Assembly (NCBI RefSeq): GCF_900187405.1
Contig: NZ_LT896716.1
Coordinates: 248,001-312,000 of the forward strand
Direction: 5' to 3'
DNA from: Geobacter sp. DSM 9736
GTDB taxonomy: Bacteria; Desulfobacterota; Desulfuromonadia; Geobacterales; Geobacteraceae
Length of the DNA stretch: 64,000 bases
Position 1 is the stretch's first letter; each line of letters opens with the position of its first letter. The position numbers were made by a program, and so were the translations under genes. Of this stretch, positions 1 to 8,866 are shown in pieces. A model generated the notes under the pieces. The model searched no databases. It was not told where the DNA came from and worked only from the letters and a program-made list of their open reading frames with translations.

Positions 1-2
1 TG

Positions 3-191
3 CCGCAAGCCGCGAAGCCGGGAGAGGCGCTGCGGACCATCCCGGGCCACGTGCCAGACCTTCTCGCCGGGCTTCCCGGCTGCGGGTTCTGCGACCGCTG
101 CACTGACAGGCAATGGCTTTGCAGGGGGGAGGAACCACCCATGAAGGAGGTCAGCCCGGGCCACATGGTCCGCTGCTGGAAATTTGCATGA
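3..191 (+). CDS. Peptide ABC transporter ATP-binding protein (DppD/OppD type), C-terminal fragment
   Basis: Only the last 62 codons are in the window. The fragment carries the C-terminal oligopeptide-transporter extension of DppD/OppD ATPases: the IPGHVPDL segment, then the cysteine-bearing GCGFCDRC stretch, and the closing GHMVRCW motif. It would energise import of di- or oligopeptides at the inner membrane together with the second ATPase that follows. Its TGA overlaps the ATG of the next gene as ATGA, the usual coupling of the two ATPases in such operons. The start, Walker motifs and permease genes lie outside the window. Confidence 0.85.
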   Translation, partial: PQAAKPGEALRTIPGHVPDLLAGLPGCGFCDRCTDRQWLCRGEEPPMKEVSPGHMVRCWKFA

Positions 192-1159
192 ACCCTCTTC
201 TGCAGCTTAATGACCTGCGAAAACATTTTTCCGTCCATTCCACCTTCGGAGCGCCTCAAGTTCTCAGGGCGGTGGATGGTGTGACCCTCTCACTGGGGGA
301 AGGTGAAACTGTCGGCCTTGCCGGCGAGTCCGGGTGCGGAAAATCTACCGTGGCAAAAATCGCCATGGGGCTGGTGCCGCCGACTTCGGGCTCTGTTCTG
401 TTTGAGGGAAAACCCCTTGCTGAAATGGGAAAGCGGGAGCTGGCTTCCTTCAGGAAAAGCACCCAGATGATTTTCCAGGACCCGTTTTCATCCCTTAATC
501 CGCGCATGAGAGTCGGAGAAATCATCGGCGAGCCCCTCGCTATCCACGGAATCGCAGCCGGAGCAGCCCGGCACGAACGGGTTGTTCAGCTCATGGATAA
601 GGTGGGGCTCCCGGCGGAGCATTACCGGAGGTATCCCCACGAGTTTTCAGGGGGGCAGCGCCAGAGGATAGGCATCGCACGCGCCCTTGCCGTGAATCCA
701 CGCCTGCTGATTGCAGATGAGCCCGTATCGGCCCTGGACCTTTCGATCCAGGCGCAGATTATCAATCTCCTGAAGGATCTGCAGGCGGAGCTCAGGCTGT
801 CGTACCTTTTCATAGCTCACGATCTGTCGGTTGTCCGCCACGTGAGTGACCGGATCGCGATCATGTACCTCGGCAGGATTGTCGAGACGGCAGTAACGGA
901 TCAGCTCTTCTCCCGCTACCAGCATCCCTACACGGAAGCGCTCCTCTCCGCGGTGCCTCTTGTCGGTCGGGCAGCGCCCAAAAAGAGGATCATCCTGCAG
1001 GGGGAGCTCCCTTCACCGTTGTCGCCACCTTCCGGGTGTCCCTTCCACACACGCTGTCCGTATGTACAGCCCCCCATTTGCACCGAAATTCACCCTCCAC
1101 TGGAAGAGAAAAAGCCGGGACACTTCGCAGCCTGCCATTTCAGCAACGACCTCTTTTAA
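188..1159 (+). CDS. Peptide ABC transporter ATP-binding protein (DppF/OppF type)
   Basis: Predicted 323-residue ATPase of an oligopeptide/dipeptide importer. Walker A GESGCGKST lies at about residues 46-54, the ABC signature FSGGQ near 153, and Walker B LLIADEP at 173-179. The C-terminal oligopeptide-transporter domain has the CPFHTRCPY motif. An in-frame ATG at 113 exists, but the start at 188 is preferred: it overlaps the upstream stop (ATGA), and the residues from it match the family's usual N-terminus. Last gene of its operon; a separate promoter follows. Which peptide is carried cannot be told from the sequence. Confidence 0.92.
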   Translation: MNPLLQLNDLRKHFSVHSTFGAPQVLRAVDGVTLSLGEGETVGLAGESGCGKSTVAKIAMGLVPPTSGSVLFEGKPLAEMGKRELASFRKSTQMIFQDPFSSLNPRMRVGEIIGEPLAIHGIAAGAARHERVVQLMDKVGLPAEHYRRYPHEFSGGQRQRIGIARALAVNPRLLIADEPVSALDLSIQAQIINLLKDLQAELRLSYLFIAHDLSVVRHVSDRIAIMYLGRIVETAVTDQLFSRYQHPYTEALLSAVPLVGRAAPKKRIILQGELPSPLSPPSGCPFHTRCPYVQPPICTEIHPPLEEKKPGHFAACHFSNDLF

Positions 1160-1170
1160 TCATTATAGGG

Positions 1171-1199
1171 TTGACAGCATTAGTGTTCTTGCATATAAG
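1171..1199 (+). promoter_or_regulatory. Sigma-70 promoter of the ArsR-type gene
   Basis: TTGACA at 1171-1176 and TATAAG at 1194-1199 are separated by 17 bp, close to the sigma-70 consensus. It sits between the ABC ATPase stop and the ArsR-type start, so the regulator is probably transcribed on its own. Confidence 0.7.
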
Positions 1200-1206
1200 G
1201 CACTTA

Positions 1207-1216
1207 ATAAGCTTAT
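1207..1216. promoter_or_regulatory. Palindrome, possible ArsR-type operator
   Basis: ATAAGCTTAT is a perfect 10-bp palindrome placed just after the -10 box, at the expected transcription start of the ArsR-type gene. ArsR/SmtB repressors commonly bind AT-rich inverted repeats in their own promoters. That this is the operator is inference from position only. Confidence 0.4.
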
Positions 1217-1236
1217 GTTGAAAAGGGAGAGACCCT

Positions 1237-1512
1237 ATGGAATTCGAGAAGGAAAAGTATCTGGAAGGGGAGGCAGAGGTTCTGAAAGTGCTCGGGCATC
1301 CTATCAGACTCAAAATCGTTGCAGGACTCTGTGAACGTGAATGTAACGTAAAGCATATCTGGGAGTGCCTGGGGCTTCCTCAAGCCACAGTGTCCCAGCA
1401 TCTGGCGCTTTTGAAGAACAAGCGGATCATAGAAGGGAAACGCGACGGAGTGGAAGTCCACTACACTGTCATCCATCCTCTGGCCCGTCGTATCGTAAAC
1501 ATCATTTCCTGA
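1237..1512 (+). CDS. ArsR/SmtB-family winged-helix transcriptional regulator
   Basis: Ninety-one residues, a normal length for ArsR-type repressors. The core reads LKVLGHPIRLKIV at 16-28 and then the recognition helix LPQATVSQHLALLK at 47-60, followed by the beta-wing with EGKRDGVEVHY. Cysteines lie at 32, 36 and 44, in and before the helix that carries metal ligands in ArsR, but the classic ELCVCDL box is not present, so the inducer could be a metal, a thiol-reactive species or something else. Start ATG follows AAGGGAGAG. It stands alone, convergent with the DUF3187 gene; no obvious target gene is adjacent apart from itself. Confidence 0.85.
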   Translation: MEFEKEKYLEGEAEVLKVLGHPIRLKIVAGLCERECNVKHIWECLGLPQATVSQHLALLKNKRIIEGKRDGVEVHYTVIHPLARRIVNIIS

Positions 1513-1664
1513 CAACCCACAGGTACCATGCCGACGGCAGGATATGCCACCAGCGCCTTCCACTAACACCCGGTGGAGATATTAAAAAAACCCGCTGCTT
1601 CGCCCTAACACAGTGGTTTAACTGTGGTTAACGGAGAAAGGTCGTGTGCCGTACTGCGCTCTTT

Positions 1665-2711
1665 TTAGAAAGAGGACCGGAGTGCGAGGTGAAAGGCGAC
1701 ATCGGGGGATGTGCCGACAACGAGGATATCTTCCGAGACGCCGATATCCAGGGCTGTATTGCCGGTGATCCCGAAGGTCACCCCCCCCAGCCACTGAAGG
1801 GTGGTTATCCCCAGTTCGTGGAGGGAGCTGTTCCGGTAAAAAGGTGAATGGGCGTAGAACTGTGACTTCAGGACGAACCAGTCCACCGGGCTCCACCCCA
1901 GGCCGATGGAGCCGAAACCCGCCACCTGGCGCCGCATATGGGAAAGCACATCCCCTTTAGCGGTCACTACTCCTCCTGCCGCACCGAAAAGGCTGATACG
2001 TCCTTCACCGACGTCGTAGGTGTCGGAACCGGTTATCCAGAGGGCGCAGTCGGTTCCGCCACTGCCGTGAAGCATGGCGCTGTCGCCTGTCGGGAGCTTC
2101 AGTGCGGCTCTCAGCGCAATGGAGGATCGGGAGTCTTCCGGGTCATGGTACAGCTGGTATGCTGTCGTGAGCCTGAGGTCCCCCACTCCGTCGTTGGGTT
2201 CATCTACCTGGAAGAGCCGGGTGCCATTGCGGCTGTAGGTGTAGAGCAGCCGGTCCTTCGGTATCTCGTCACGACCATTCTGGGGGATTTTGAACAGGTC
2301 GTGAAAACTGGAGACGAAACCGTCCAGGAAACCACCAGTCTCGACGATCCATGGAAGGTCGAAACCCACCTCCCATCGGGGGGCAATGCCGTAACGGACT
2401 GCGAGGGTCGCGCGATAGGTTTCGCCGTCGAGCGTGATGTCTTCCGTGTCGGTCTTGTCGATTCCATGGTTGCTTGCCAGATCGGCTGCCACTAGTACGG
2501 ACATTCGTCCCCGTCCTGCCAGCGTTCCCCCCTCTATGGCCGGCAGGCCGAAAATCTGTATCAAAGGACTTTGATTGAAGGTGTGGAAGGGGGTGATTTC
2601 TACCCCCCAGGATCTGCCGGGGGTCAGCAGCGTGAGGAGGGTGATCAGCAGCATGCATGCAGCAAGGCTGCCCAGGCACGACCTATAATTATATGAAATT
2701 AATGTGTGCAT
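1665..2711 (-). CDS. DUF3187-family outer-membrane protein
   Basis: 348 residues with an N-terminal hydrophobic signal sequence (about residues 14-32), then alternating beta-strand-like segments and a final phenylalanine (SSF), as in outer-membrane beta-barrels. The blocks RYGIAPRWEVGFDLPW and LKLPTGD match what I know of the DUF3187 family, whose function is unknown. The start at 2711 lacks a clear Shine-Dalgarno site; an internal ATG at 2654 would leave a shorter signal peptide, so the N-terminus is uncertain. Convergent with the ArsR-type gene; divergent from the DUF503 gene. Confidence 0.75.
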   Translation of the reverse strand: MHTLISYNYRSCLGSLAACMLLITLLTLLTPGRSWGVEITPFHTFNQSPLIQIFGLPAIEGGTLAGRGRMSVLVAADLASNHGIDKTDTEDITLDGETYRATLAVRYGIAPRWEVGFDLPWIVETGGFLDGFVSSFHDLFKIPQNGRDEIPKDRLLYTYSRNGTRLFQVDEPNDGVGDLRLTTAYQLYHDPEDSRSSIALRAALKLPTGDSAMLHGSGGTDCALWITGSDTYDVGEGRISLFGAAGGVVTAKGDVLSHMRRQVAGFGSIGLGWSPVDWFVLKSQFYAHSPFYRNSSLHELGITTLQWLGGVTFGITGNTALDIGVSEDILVVGTSPDVAFHLALRSSF

Positions 2712-2768
2712 TAAGAAAAGCTAGCACATTGATGGCGAAAGTAAAGGAAGCTACCCCGGAGGCCTGAA

Positions 2769-3050
2769 ATGCACGTTTACTCAACGGTCCTTCATCTGCA
2801 CCTTCCCAGCACCTCGCTCAAAGGTAAAAGGGGGATCGTCAAGAGCATACTTGCCCGTGCGCGGAACAGATTCAATGTGGCCGCGGCGGAAGTGGATCTG
2901 CAGGATGTGCCGGGCTCTGCCCTGCTCGGCTTCGTTACCGTAACCGAGAGCCGTGCCGCAGGCCGTAGAATACTGGAGCAGCTGGAAGAGTGGGTGGTGG
3001 AGGAGCGTCCGGATGTGGATCTGGTCGGAGCGGACATAGAGGAGCGATGA
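2769..3050 (+). CDS. DUF503 family (YlxP-like) protein
   Basis: 93 residues. The N-terminal pattern of a short beta strand, then SLKGKRGIVKSI, then AEVDLQD and the strand VTVTESRAA is the usual DUF503/YlxP signature. In other bacteria members often lie beside ribosome-maturation genes, and a ribosome-related role has been suggested; here the neighbours give no support for that. It is followed after about 80 bp by superoxide dismutase on the same strand. Confidence 0.8.
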   Translation: MHVYSTVLHLHLPSTSLKGKRGIVKSILARARNRFNVAAAEVDLQDVPGSALLGFVTVTESRAAGRRILEQLEEWVVEERPDVDLVGADIEER

Positions 3051-3134
3051 TCCCGCTCCTCCTTGCCTTTCCGAGAATCCGTGGTAACCTTGCAAGAATT
3101 ACCAATTTTTATGGAGAAGGAGGAATCGATCACC

Positions 3135-3713
3135 ATGACTTACACAGCCAAGGACTACAGCAAGCTTATAGGGATGAGCGGTTTCAGCGAGGCTCTTTTG
3201 AAGAACCATTTTACCCTTTATCAGGGGTACGTGACCAATACCAACAAGGTTCTCGAAACACTGGACAATCTGGTGAAGGAGGACAAGACGTCCACTCCGG
3301 AGTTTGCGGAACTTAAGCGCCGGTTCGGATGGGAATTCAACGGAATGCGCCTCCATGAGCTTTACTTCGAGAACCTCGGGGGGAACGGTCAGGTCAACAG
3401 GGAAGGACGGCTCGCCAGGAAAAAGATGGAAGACTTCGGCAGCATCGAAGCCTGGGAAAAGGATTTCCGCGGGGTTGCCGCCATGCGCGGCATTGGCTGG
3501 GCGATCCTTTATCAGGACAACGTGAGCGGGCGACTCTTCAATTTCTGGATCAACGAACATGACGCGGGGCATCCATCCGGCTGCACGCCGCTGCTCATCC
3601 TGGATGTTTTCGAGCACGCATTCATGCTGGATTACCAGCTTAAGCGGCCCGACTACATCCAGGCATTCTTCTCCAATGTGGATTGGGCGGCGGTGGAGGC
3701 GCGGCTAAAATAG
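3135..3713 (+). CDS. sodB: Iron (or manganese) superoxide dismutase
   Basis: 192 residues converting superoxide to hydrogen peroxide and oxygen. The four metal ligands expected for the Fe/Mn family are visible: His25 (KNHFTLY), His74 (RLHELYFENL), Asp157 and His161 (ILDVFEHAF), with the closing LDYQLKRPDYI block. The usual tryptophan of the DVWEHAYYLDY motif is Phe here. The start ATG at 3135 was chosen over upstream in-frame codons because AGGAGG at 3118-3123 lies 11 bp before it. No signal peptide, so cytoplasmic. Followed by a DJ-1-type protein, which fits an oxidative-stress pairing. Confidence 0.9.
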   Translation: MTYTAKDYSKLIGMSGFSEALLKNHFTLYQGYVTNTNKVLETLDNLVKEDKTSTPEFAELKRRFGWEFNGMRLHELYFENLGGNGQVNREGRLARKKMEDFGSIEAWEKDFRGVAAMRGIGWAILYQDNVSGRLFNFWINEHDAGHPSGCTPLLILDVFEHAFMLDYQLKRPDYIQAFFSNVDWAAVEARLK

Positions 3714-3763
3714 GACGCCCCGGAACCGGGTGAAGCTCCCTTCCCCGTTTCGCGGAGGTATCC

Positions 3764-4267
3764 ATGAAAGCCCTTTTCATCAGTGCGGACAACTTCGAGG
3801 ACCTGGAGCTGTTCGTCCCGTACTACCGTCTCCTGGAGGCGGGGATCGACGTTGATCTCGCTTCCATGAAGACCGGAGCCATCAAGGGGAAACACGGCTA
3901 CGAGATCAACGTGAGCAAGACTCTCGACGAGGTGCGTCCGGAGGATTATCAGATTCTCGTCCTTCCGGGGGGAAAAGCTCCGGAGGCCATAAGGAACGTA
4001 CCGAGGGCGCAGGAGATTGCCCGGCATTTCATGCAGCGGGAAAAGCCGGTCGCGGCAATATGCCACGGTCCTCAAACCCTGATAAGCGCAGGGCTGCTGA
4101 AGGGGCGGCGCGCCACCTCCTATCAGTCGGTAGCGCCCGAGATGAGGGATGCAGGGGTCAGCTACGAAGACAGTGAGGTGGTTGTGGAAGGCAAACTTGT
4201 GACGTCCCGCCAACCGGAGGACCTGCCTGCTTTTACTCGTGAGATGATGAGGATGATCGGCAGGTGA
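3764..4267 (+). CDS. DJ-1/PfpI-family protein
   Basis: 167 residues with the class-I glutamine-amidotransferase-like fold of DJ-1/PfpI proteins. The nucleophile elbow AAICHGPQ places the reactive cysteine at 100 with His101, and the partner acidic residue is in NFEDLE near residue 12. Members act as glyoxalases, deglycases, chaperones or peptidases, so the reaction cannot be fixed from sequence. GGAGG precedes the ATG. It follows superoxide dismutase by about 50 bp and is closed by a strong terminator, suggesting co-transcription with sodB. Confidence 0.88.
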   Translation: MKALFISADNFEDLELFVPYYRLLEAGIDVDLASMKTGAIKGKHGYEINVSKTLDEVRPEDYQILVLPGGKAPEAIRNVPRAQEIARHFMQREKPVAAICHGPQTLISAGLLKGRRATSYQSVAPEMRDAGVSYEDSEVVVEGKLVTSRQPEDLPAFTREMMRMIGR

Positions 4268-4331
4268 AACTGTTTTACCGGTGCCGCAGAAACGGGTGAC
4301 GGCCTTTGATCGGAATCATACGTATTGGAAC

Positions 4332-4364
4332 GGGGGACAGAGTGGACAGCCTGTCCCCCTTTTT
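4332..4364 (+). terminator. Rho-independent terminator after the DJ-1/PfpI gene
   Basis: A 9-bp perfect GC-rich stem, GGGGGACAG (4332-4340) with CTGTCCCCC (4351-4359), is followed directly by five T residues. Confidence 0.85.
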
Positions 4365-4468
4365 GCGCCCTGCTTTTTGAAGAAGGAATTGATTAGCCAC
4401 TTCCCACACCCCCCCCTTAGATGATATGAATCAGAAACAAGCTGGATTACGTGGAAAAGAAGGGACGC

Positions 4469-5677
4469 ATGGCAACGGACCTCAGCAGGCTTAAAATCGA
4501 GAAGCGGGCGCCGGAGACGGGCGCGCGAGGGCGAAGAAGGTGGCGGCTGCCTGCAGCGCTTGTGGGGGGTATCGCCATCGTTGCGGCCGCCCTGGCTCTC
4601 TTCCCCCGGAGCGTCGAAATAAGTACCGCAAGCGTTTCCCAGGTCTATCCCTCCCAGTCATTCACCCTTCTCAATGCCAGTGGATACGTGGTGGCTGACC
4701 GCAAGGCTGCAGTCGCCGCCAAGATAACCGGCCGGCTCGACTGGCTCGGAGTTGAAGAGGGCACCCGTGTTCGGGAGGGGCAGGTGCTTGCCCGCCTCGA
4801 GAACCTCGATACCCGGGCGGCCAGGGATCAGGCGGCCGCGAATCTTGCCGGCGCTTCCGCTTCCGTGGAGCAGGCCCTGGCCGAGATCGGCGACGCGAAG
4901 AGCGCCTTCGAGCGGCAGAAGGAACTGGTGGGGCAGGGAATAGTCGCCAAATCCGAGTTCGATGCAGCCGAAGCCCGATACCTGAAGGCTCAAGCTGCGC
5001 TGGAGGGGGCGCGTCACCAGGTCCGCTCGGCGCAGGCAGCGCTCAGGAATGCTCAGGTAAATCTGGATTACACCTTTATAAGAGCGCCCTTCGACGCAGT
5101 GGTGCTTACCAAGAATGCGGATGTCGGGGATATAGTGACTCCCATTGGAGCCGCGGCCAACGCCAAGGCGGCCGTAGTAACTATTGCCGACATGAATTCG
5201 CTGCAGGTGGAGGCTGACGTCTCCGAGGCGAATCTGGGGAAGGTGAGGTCCGGGCAGCCCTGCGAGATACAGCTGGACGCCTTTCCCGATTCGAGGTTTC
5301 GCGGCCGGGTCCACATGATCGTTCCCACCGCTGACAGATCCAAGGCAACGGTCATGGTGAAGGTCCGTTTCCTGGATCTGGACAGCCGGATACTCCCTGA
5401 AATGAGCGCAAAAGTGGCCTTTCTGCAGCGCGAGGTGAAGCCGGAGGAGAGTTCTCCGCGGCTCGCGGTAAACCCGGCTGCCGTGACCACCCGTGACGGA
5501 CGCCAGGTTATTTTTGTCGTAAAGGATGGGAGGGTGTCGGCCGTTCCGGTAACCCTGGGGGGCAGGATCGGCGACATGGTGGAGGTGCGAAGCGGGTTGA
5601 AGGCGGGGGATAAAGTGGCTCTCAAGCCTCTCGGCGAGCTGAAGGACGGAAGCAAGGTAACGACTGCGGATAAATAG
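4469..5677 (+). CDS. HlyD/MacA-family efflux periplasmic adaptor
   Basis: 402 residues from the ATG at 4469; a GTG at 4451 would add six residues but has no ribosome site. A positively charged N-terminus leads to one membrane anchor (about residues 28-45). Then come a biotinyl-lipoyl half (AKITGRLDWLGVEEGTRVREGQVLARLEN segment), a long Ala/Gln/Glu-rich alpha-helical hairpin, the second lipoyl half (YTFIRAPFDAVV) and beta-barrel domains, in the normal RND/MacA adaptor order. It likely links the inner-membrane ABC pump encoded by the next three genes to an outer-membrane channel; no TolC-like gene is in the window. Confidence 0.9.
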   Translation: MATDLSRLKIEKRAPETGARGRRRWRLPAALVGGIAIVAAALALFPRSVEISTASVSQVYPSQSFTLLNASGYVVADRKAAVAAKITGRLDWLGVEEGTRVREGQVLARLENLDTRAARDQAAANLAGASASVEQALAEIGDAKSAFERQKELVGQGIVAKSEFDAAEARYLKAQAALEGARHQVRSAQAALRNAQVNLDYTFIRAPFDAVVLTKNADVGDIVTPIGAAANAKAAVVTIADMNSLQVEADVSEANLGKVRSGQPCEIQLDAFPDSRFRGRVHMIVPTADRSKATVMVKVRFLDLDSRILPEMSAKVAFLQREVKPEESSPRLAVNPAAVTTRDGRQVIFVVKDGRVSAVPVTLGGRIGDMVEVRSGLKAGDKVALKPLGELKDGSKVTTADK

Positions 5678-5699
5678 CATTCAGGGAGAGAAAAAACGA

Positions 5700-6386
5700 G
5701 TGGGAGAATCTTCACTTCCCCTGGTGGAAATCAAGAACCTAATCAAGTCGTACCGTCGGGGGGTGCAGACCATCCCGGTCCTGCAGGATATTTCTTTCGA
5801 TATCGCCGAAGGAGAATTTCTCGCACTCATGGGACCTTCCGGCTCCGGCAAGAGCACGCTTCTAAATCTCATAGCAGGGATCGATAAGCCGGATAGCGGG
5901 GAAATCCGGGTTTCGGGTACGGACATCGTCCAGCTCGACGACACAGCGCTTGCCGGCTGGCGGGCCTCAAATGTCGGTTTCATTTTTCAGTTCTACAACC
6001 TGATGCCGGTTCTTACCGCGTTTGAGAATGTCGAACTACCATTGCTTCTTACGCATCTGTCGCGGCGGGAGCGGCGGGAGCATGTCGAGCTGGTGCTGGA
6101 CGTGGTGGGGCTTGCCGACCGGATGGACCATTATCCGTCACAGCTTTCGGGGGGGCAGCAGCAGCGAGTGGCGGTCGCCCGTGCCATCGTCACCGATCCC
6201 GCGATCCTGGTTGCGGATGAACCTACGGGGGACCTGGACAGGGTTTCGGCAGAGGAGATACTCCAACTGATGGATCGCCTCGTGCGGGAATTCGGCAAGA
6301 CGATCATCATGGTTACTCACGACCCGCGGGCGGCCGAAAAGGCCCACCTCATCCGCCATCTGGAGAAGGGGGTGCTGGCGGAGTGA
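5700..6386 (+). CDS. ABC transporter ATPase (MacB/LolD type)
   Basis: 228 residues from a GTG start. Walker [10 protein letters not shown] is at 45-53, the signature [14 protein letters not shown] follows, and Walker B is [12 protein letters not shown]. The length and the [11 protein letters not shown] insertion are typical of the MacB/LolD/FtsE group that powers FtsX-type permeases. In MacB proper the ATPase and permease are one chain; here they are separate. It lies 22 bp after the adaptor and 27 bp before the first permease, so one operon is very likely. Substrate unknown. Confidence 0.92.
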   Translation: MGESSLPLVEIKNLIKSYRRGVQTIPVLQDISFDIAEGEFLALMGPSGSGKSTLLNLIAGIDKPDSGEIRVSGTDIVQLDDTALAGWRASNVGFIFQFYNLMPVLTAFENVELPLLLTHLSRRERREHVELVLDVVGLADRMDHYPSQLSGGQQQRVAVARAIVTDPAILVADEPTGDLDRVSAEEILQLMDRLVREFGKTIIMVTHDPRAAEKAHLIRHLEKGVLAE

Positions 6387-6413
6387 GCGGCGCTGCCGCA
6401 TCCGGCGTGAATC

Positions 6414-7571
6414 ATGTTCCTCCTCAAGCTCATCATACGAAACGCCTTCCGTCACAGGCTCCGTTCCATGCTGACGATAGTCGGAGTAGCTATAGCGATC
6501 CTGGCCTTCGGGCTCCTGCGCACCCTGGTGGGGCTCTGGTACCTGGGGGTGGAGTCCTCCTCCGCGACTCGCCTCGTCACCCGAAACGCAATTTCCCTCG
6601 TATTCTCTCTCCCTATTTCGTACAAGGACCGGATCCGCCAGGTGGAGGGGGTCAAGCAGATTTCATGGGGTAATTGGTTCGGCGGCGTCTATATCGACGA
6701 GAAGAATTTCTTTCCGAATTTCGCCATAGAGCCGAGAAGCTACCTTGAGCTCTACCCGGAGTTCATGCTTTCTCCCGACCAGCGCAGTGCGTTCATCCTC
6801 GACAGGAAGGGTGCCGTGGCGGGGCGGAAGGTGGCCGCAAAGTACGGATGGAAGGTGGGGGATCAGATAACTTTGCGCGGCACCATCTTTCCCGGCCAGT
6901 GGTCCTTCACGCTAAGGGGAATATACAGAGGCGCCCAGAAAAGCACAGACGAGACGCAGTTCTTCTTCCACTGGGATTACCTTAACGAGACACTGAGGAA
7001 GACGGAACCGCGCAGAGCGGATCAGGCCGGTTTCTACATGATCGGGGTAACTCATCCCGACCTGGCAGCACAGGTTTCCACCGATGTCGATGCCATCTTC
7101 AAGAACTCCCTGGCGGAGACCCTGACCGAAACGGAACGTGCCTTCCAGATGGGGTTCGTTTCGATGACCGAAGCGATCATGATCGCCATACGGATCGTCT
7201 CCTACGTGGTAATCGTCATCATAATGGTGGTTGCGGCCAACACAATGGCGATGACGGCACGTGAGCGGCTGTCCGAGTATGCAACCATGAAGGCCTTGGG
7301 CTTCGGAGGCGGACACATCGCAGCCACGATATTCGGGGAGTCACTGGTAATCGCCACTCTCGGCGGAATTGCCGGAATAGCCCTGACTTTTCCTGCCGCT
7401 CACTGGATCGAGACGGAACTCGCCCAGTATTTTCCCGTTTTCACCATCAAGCCCTCAACCATTTGCTTCGACATGATCGCCGCCTGGACCGTGGGTATAG
7501 TCGCAGCTGTCTTCCCGACCTGGCGCGGTGCAACCATCCGTATCGCAGAGGGCTTCCGGAGGATCGGGTGA
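6414..7571 (+). CDS. FtsX/MacB-type ABC permease, first
   Basis: 385 residues with one N-terminal membrane segment (about 14-34), a large periplasmic MacB core-like domain and three C-terminal membrane segments within the FtsX-like domain (around MTARERLSEYATMKALGFGGGHI). This is the layout of MacB/LolC-type permeases. It ends in a GTGA overlap with the second permease, so the two are translationally coupled and probably form a heterodimer with two copies of the ATPase. Confidence 0.88.
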   Translation: MFLLKLIIRNAFRHRLRSMLTIVGVAIAILAFGLLRTLVGLWYLGVESSSATRLVTRNAISLVFSLPISYKDRIRQVEGVKQISWGNWFGGVYIDEKNFFPNFAIEPRSYLELYPEFMLSPDQRSAFILDRKGAVAGRKVAAKYGWKVGDQITLRGTIFPGQWSFTLRGIYRGAQKSTDETQFFFHWDYLNETLRKTEPRRADQAGFYMIGVTHPDLAAQVSTDVDAIFKNSLAETLTETERAFQMGFVSMTEAIMIAIRIVSYVVIVIIMVVAANTMAMTARERLSEYATMKALGFGGGHIAATIFGESLVIATLGGIAGIALTFPAAHWIETELAQYFPVFTIKPSTICFDMIAAWTVGIVAAVFPTWRGATIRIAEGFRRIG

Positions 7572-8737
7572 CGGGAATCCCCTACTATTACAGCTTCCGC
7601 AACCTCTGGACACGGCGCCTGACCACGGGCCTCACCGCCGCGGGCATGGCCATGGTGGTGTTCGTCTTTGCTGCGACACTCATGCTCGCGGAGGGGCTCC
7701 GGAAGACTCTGGTGGACACAGGATCTCCAGACAACGTGGTGGCGATCAGAAAATCCTCCAATTCGGAGGTGCAGAGCGGAGTGGAAAGGCCGCAGGCGTC
7801 CATAGTGGAGAGCCTTTCGGACGTTGCGGTGGGGAGTGACGGGCAGCCCCTCGTAGCCAAGGAACTTGTGGTGCTCATCAACTTACCGAAGCGCGGAACT
7901 GGCAACCCGTCAAATGTGGTGATCCGAGGTGTTTCGGCTGCGTCTTTCCGGCTTCGCCCCCAGGTGAGGCTGGTAGACGGGCGGTTGCCGCGTCCTGGTT
8001 CTGCGGAAGTCATGGCCGGAGCCAGTATTGCGCGACGTTTTCAAGGAGGGGGGATAGGCGAGACACTTCGCTTCGGCATGCGTAACTGGCAGGTGGTTGG
8101 AGTATTCGACGCCGGCAATTCCGGGTTCAATTCGGAAATCTGGGGAGATGCCGATCAGCTCATGCAGGCATTCCGCCGGCCGATCTACTCGTCGGTTATC
8201 TTCAAGATGCGGGATCCGTCCCGCTTCGACCTGATCAAGGCCGTCATAGAAGGTGACCCACGGCTCACCCTAGAGGCCAAGCGGGAGACGCAGTTCTACG
8301 CGGACCAGTCCGAAGCCATGGCCAAATTCCTGCGGATTCTCGGTATTACCCTCACTATAATTTTTTCACTAGGAGCGGTGATCGGTGCGATGATTACCAT
8401 GTATGCCGCCGTGGCGAACCGCATAACGGAGATCGGCACCCTGCGTGCGCTGGGGTTCCGCAGGGGAAGCATCCTGGCGGCTTTTATTCTCGAATCCCTG
8501 CTGCTTGGTTTCATCGGGGGTGTCATTGGGGTGATCGGCGCATCCTTCATGCAGCTCATCACCATTTCCACCATGAACTGGCAGACTTTTGCGGAGCTTG
8601 CCTTCTCCTTCGCCCTGACGTTCGACATCATCTGGAAGTCCCTTCTTTTTTCAATGGTCATGGGTCTCGTCGGGGGAGTGCTCCCCGCCTTCAGGGCGGC
8701 GCGGCTGGCCATTGTCGACGCCCTTCGCGCTACATGA
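7568..8737 (+). CDS. FtsX/MacB-type ABC permease, second
   Basis: 389 residues from the GTG at 7568, which overlaps the stop of the first permease as GTGA; the longer in-frame extension to 7463 lies inside the first permease and is rejected. One N-terminal membrane segment, a periplasmic domain, then a C-terminal FtsX-like domain with NRITEIGTLRALGFRRG followed by hydrophobic helices. Together with the adaptor, ATPase and first permease it makes a complete tripartite-pump inner part. The gene after it is on the same strand but functionally unrelated. Confidence 0.88.
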   Translation: MTGIPYYYSFRNLWTRRLTTGLTAAGMAMVVFVFAATLMLAEGLRKTLVDTGSPDNVVAIRKSSNSEVQSGVERPQASIVESLSDVAVGSDGQPLVAKELVVLINLPKRGTGNPSNVVIRGVSAASFRLRPQVRLVDGRLPRPGSAEVMAGASIARRFQGGGIGETLRFGMRNWQVVGVFDAGNSGFNSEIWGDADQLMQAFRRPIYSSVIFKMRDPSRFDLIKAVIEGDPRLTLEAKRETQFYADQSEAMAKFLRILGITLTIIFSLGAVIGAMITMYAAVANRITEIGTLRALGFRRGSILAAFILESLLLGFIGGVIGVIGASFMQLITISTMNWQTFAELAFSFALTFDIIWKSLLFSMVMGLVGGVLPAFRAARLAIVDALRAT

Positions 8738-8866
8738 ACAACAATATGGCATGTTGGAACCGTGCAGAGTTGGACGTAATGAAAAACTGTTTGCTTTTTT
8801 GCCCTCTTTCTTATACATTGGCTGCCTTCCGAAAGCCCCTGATCCCCTCCGTAAGGTTTTTTCAGA

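Noticed and set aside
4658-5680. 340-residue minus-strand open frame
   Set aside because: Antisense to the HlyD/MacA adaptor; no family motif.
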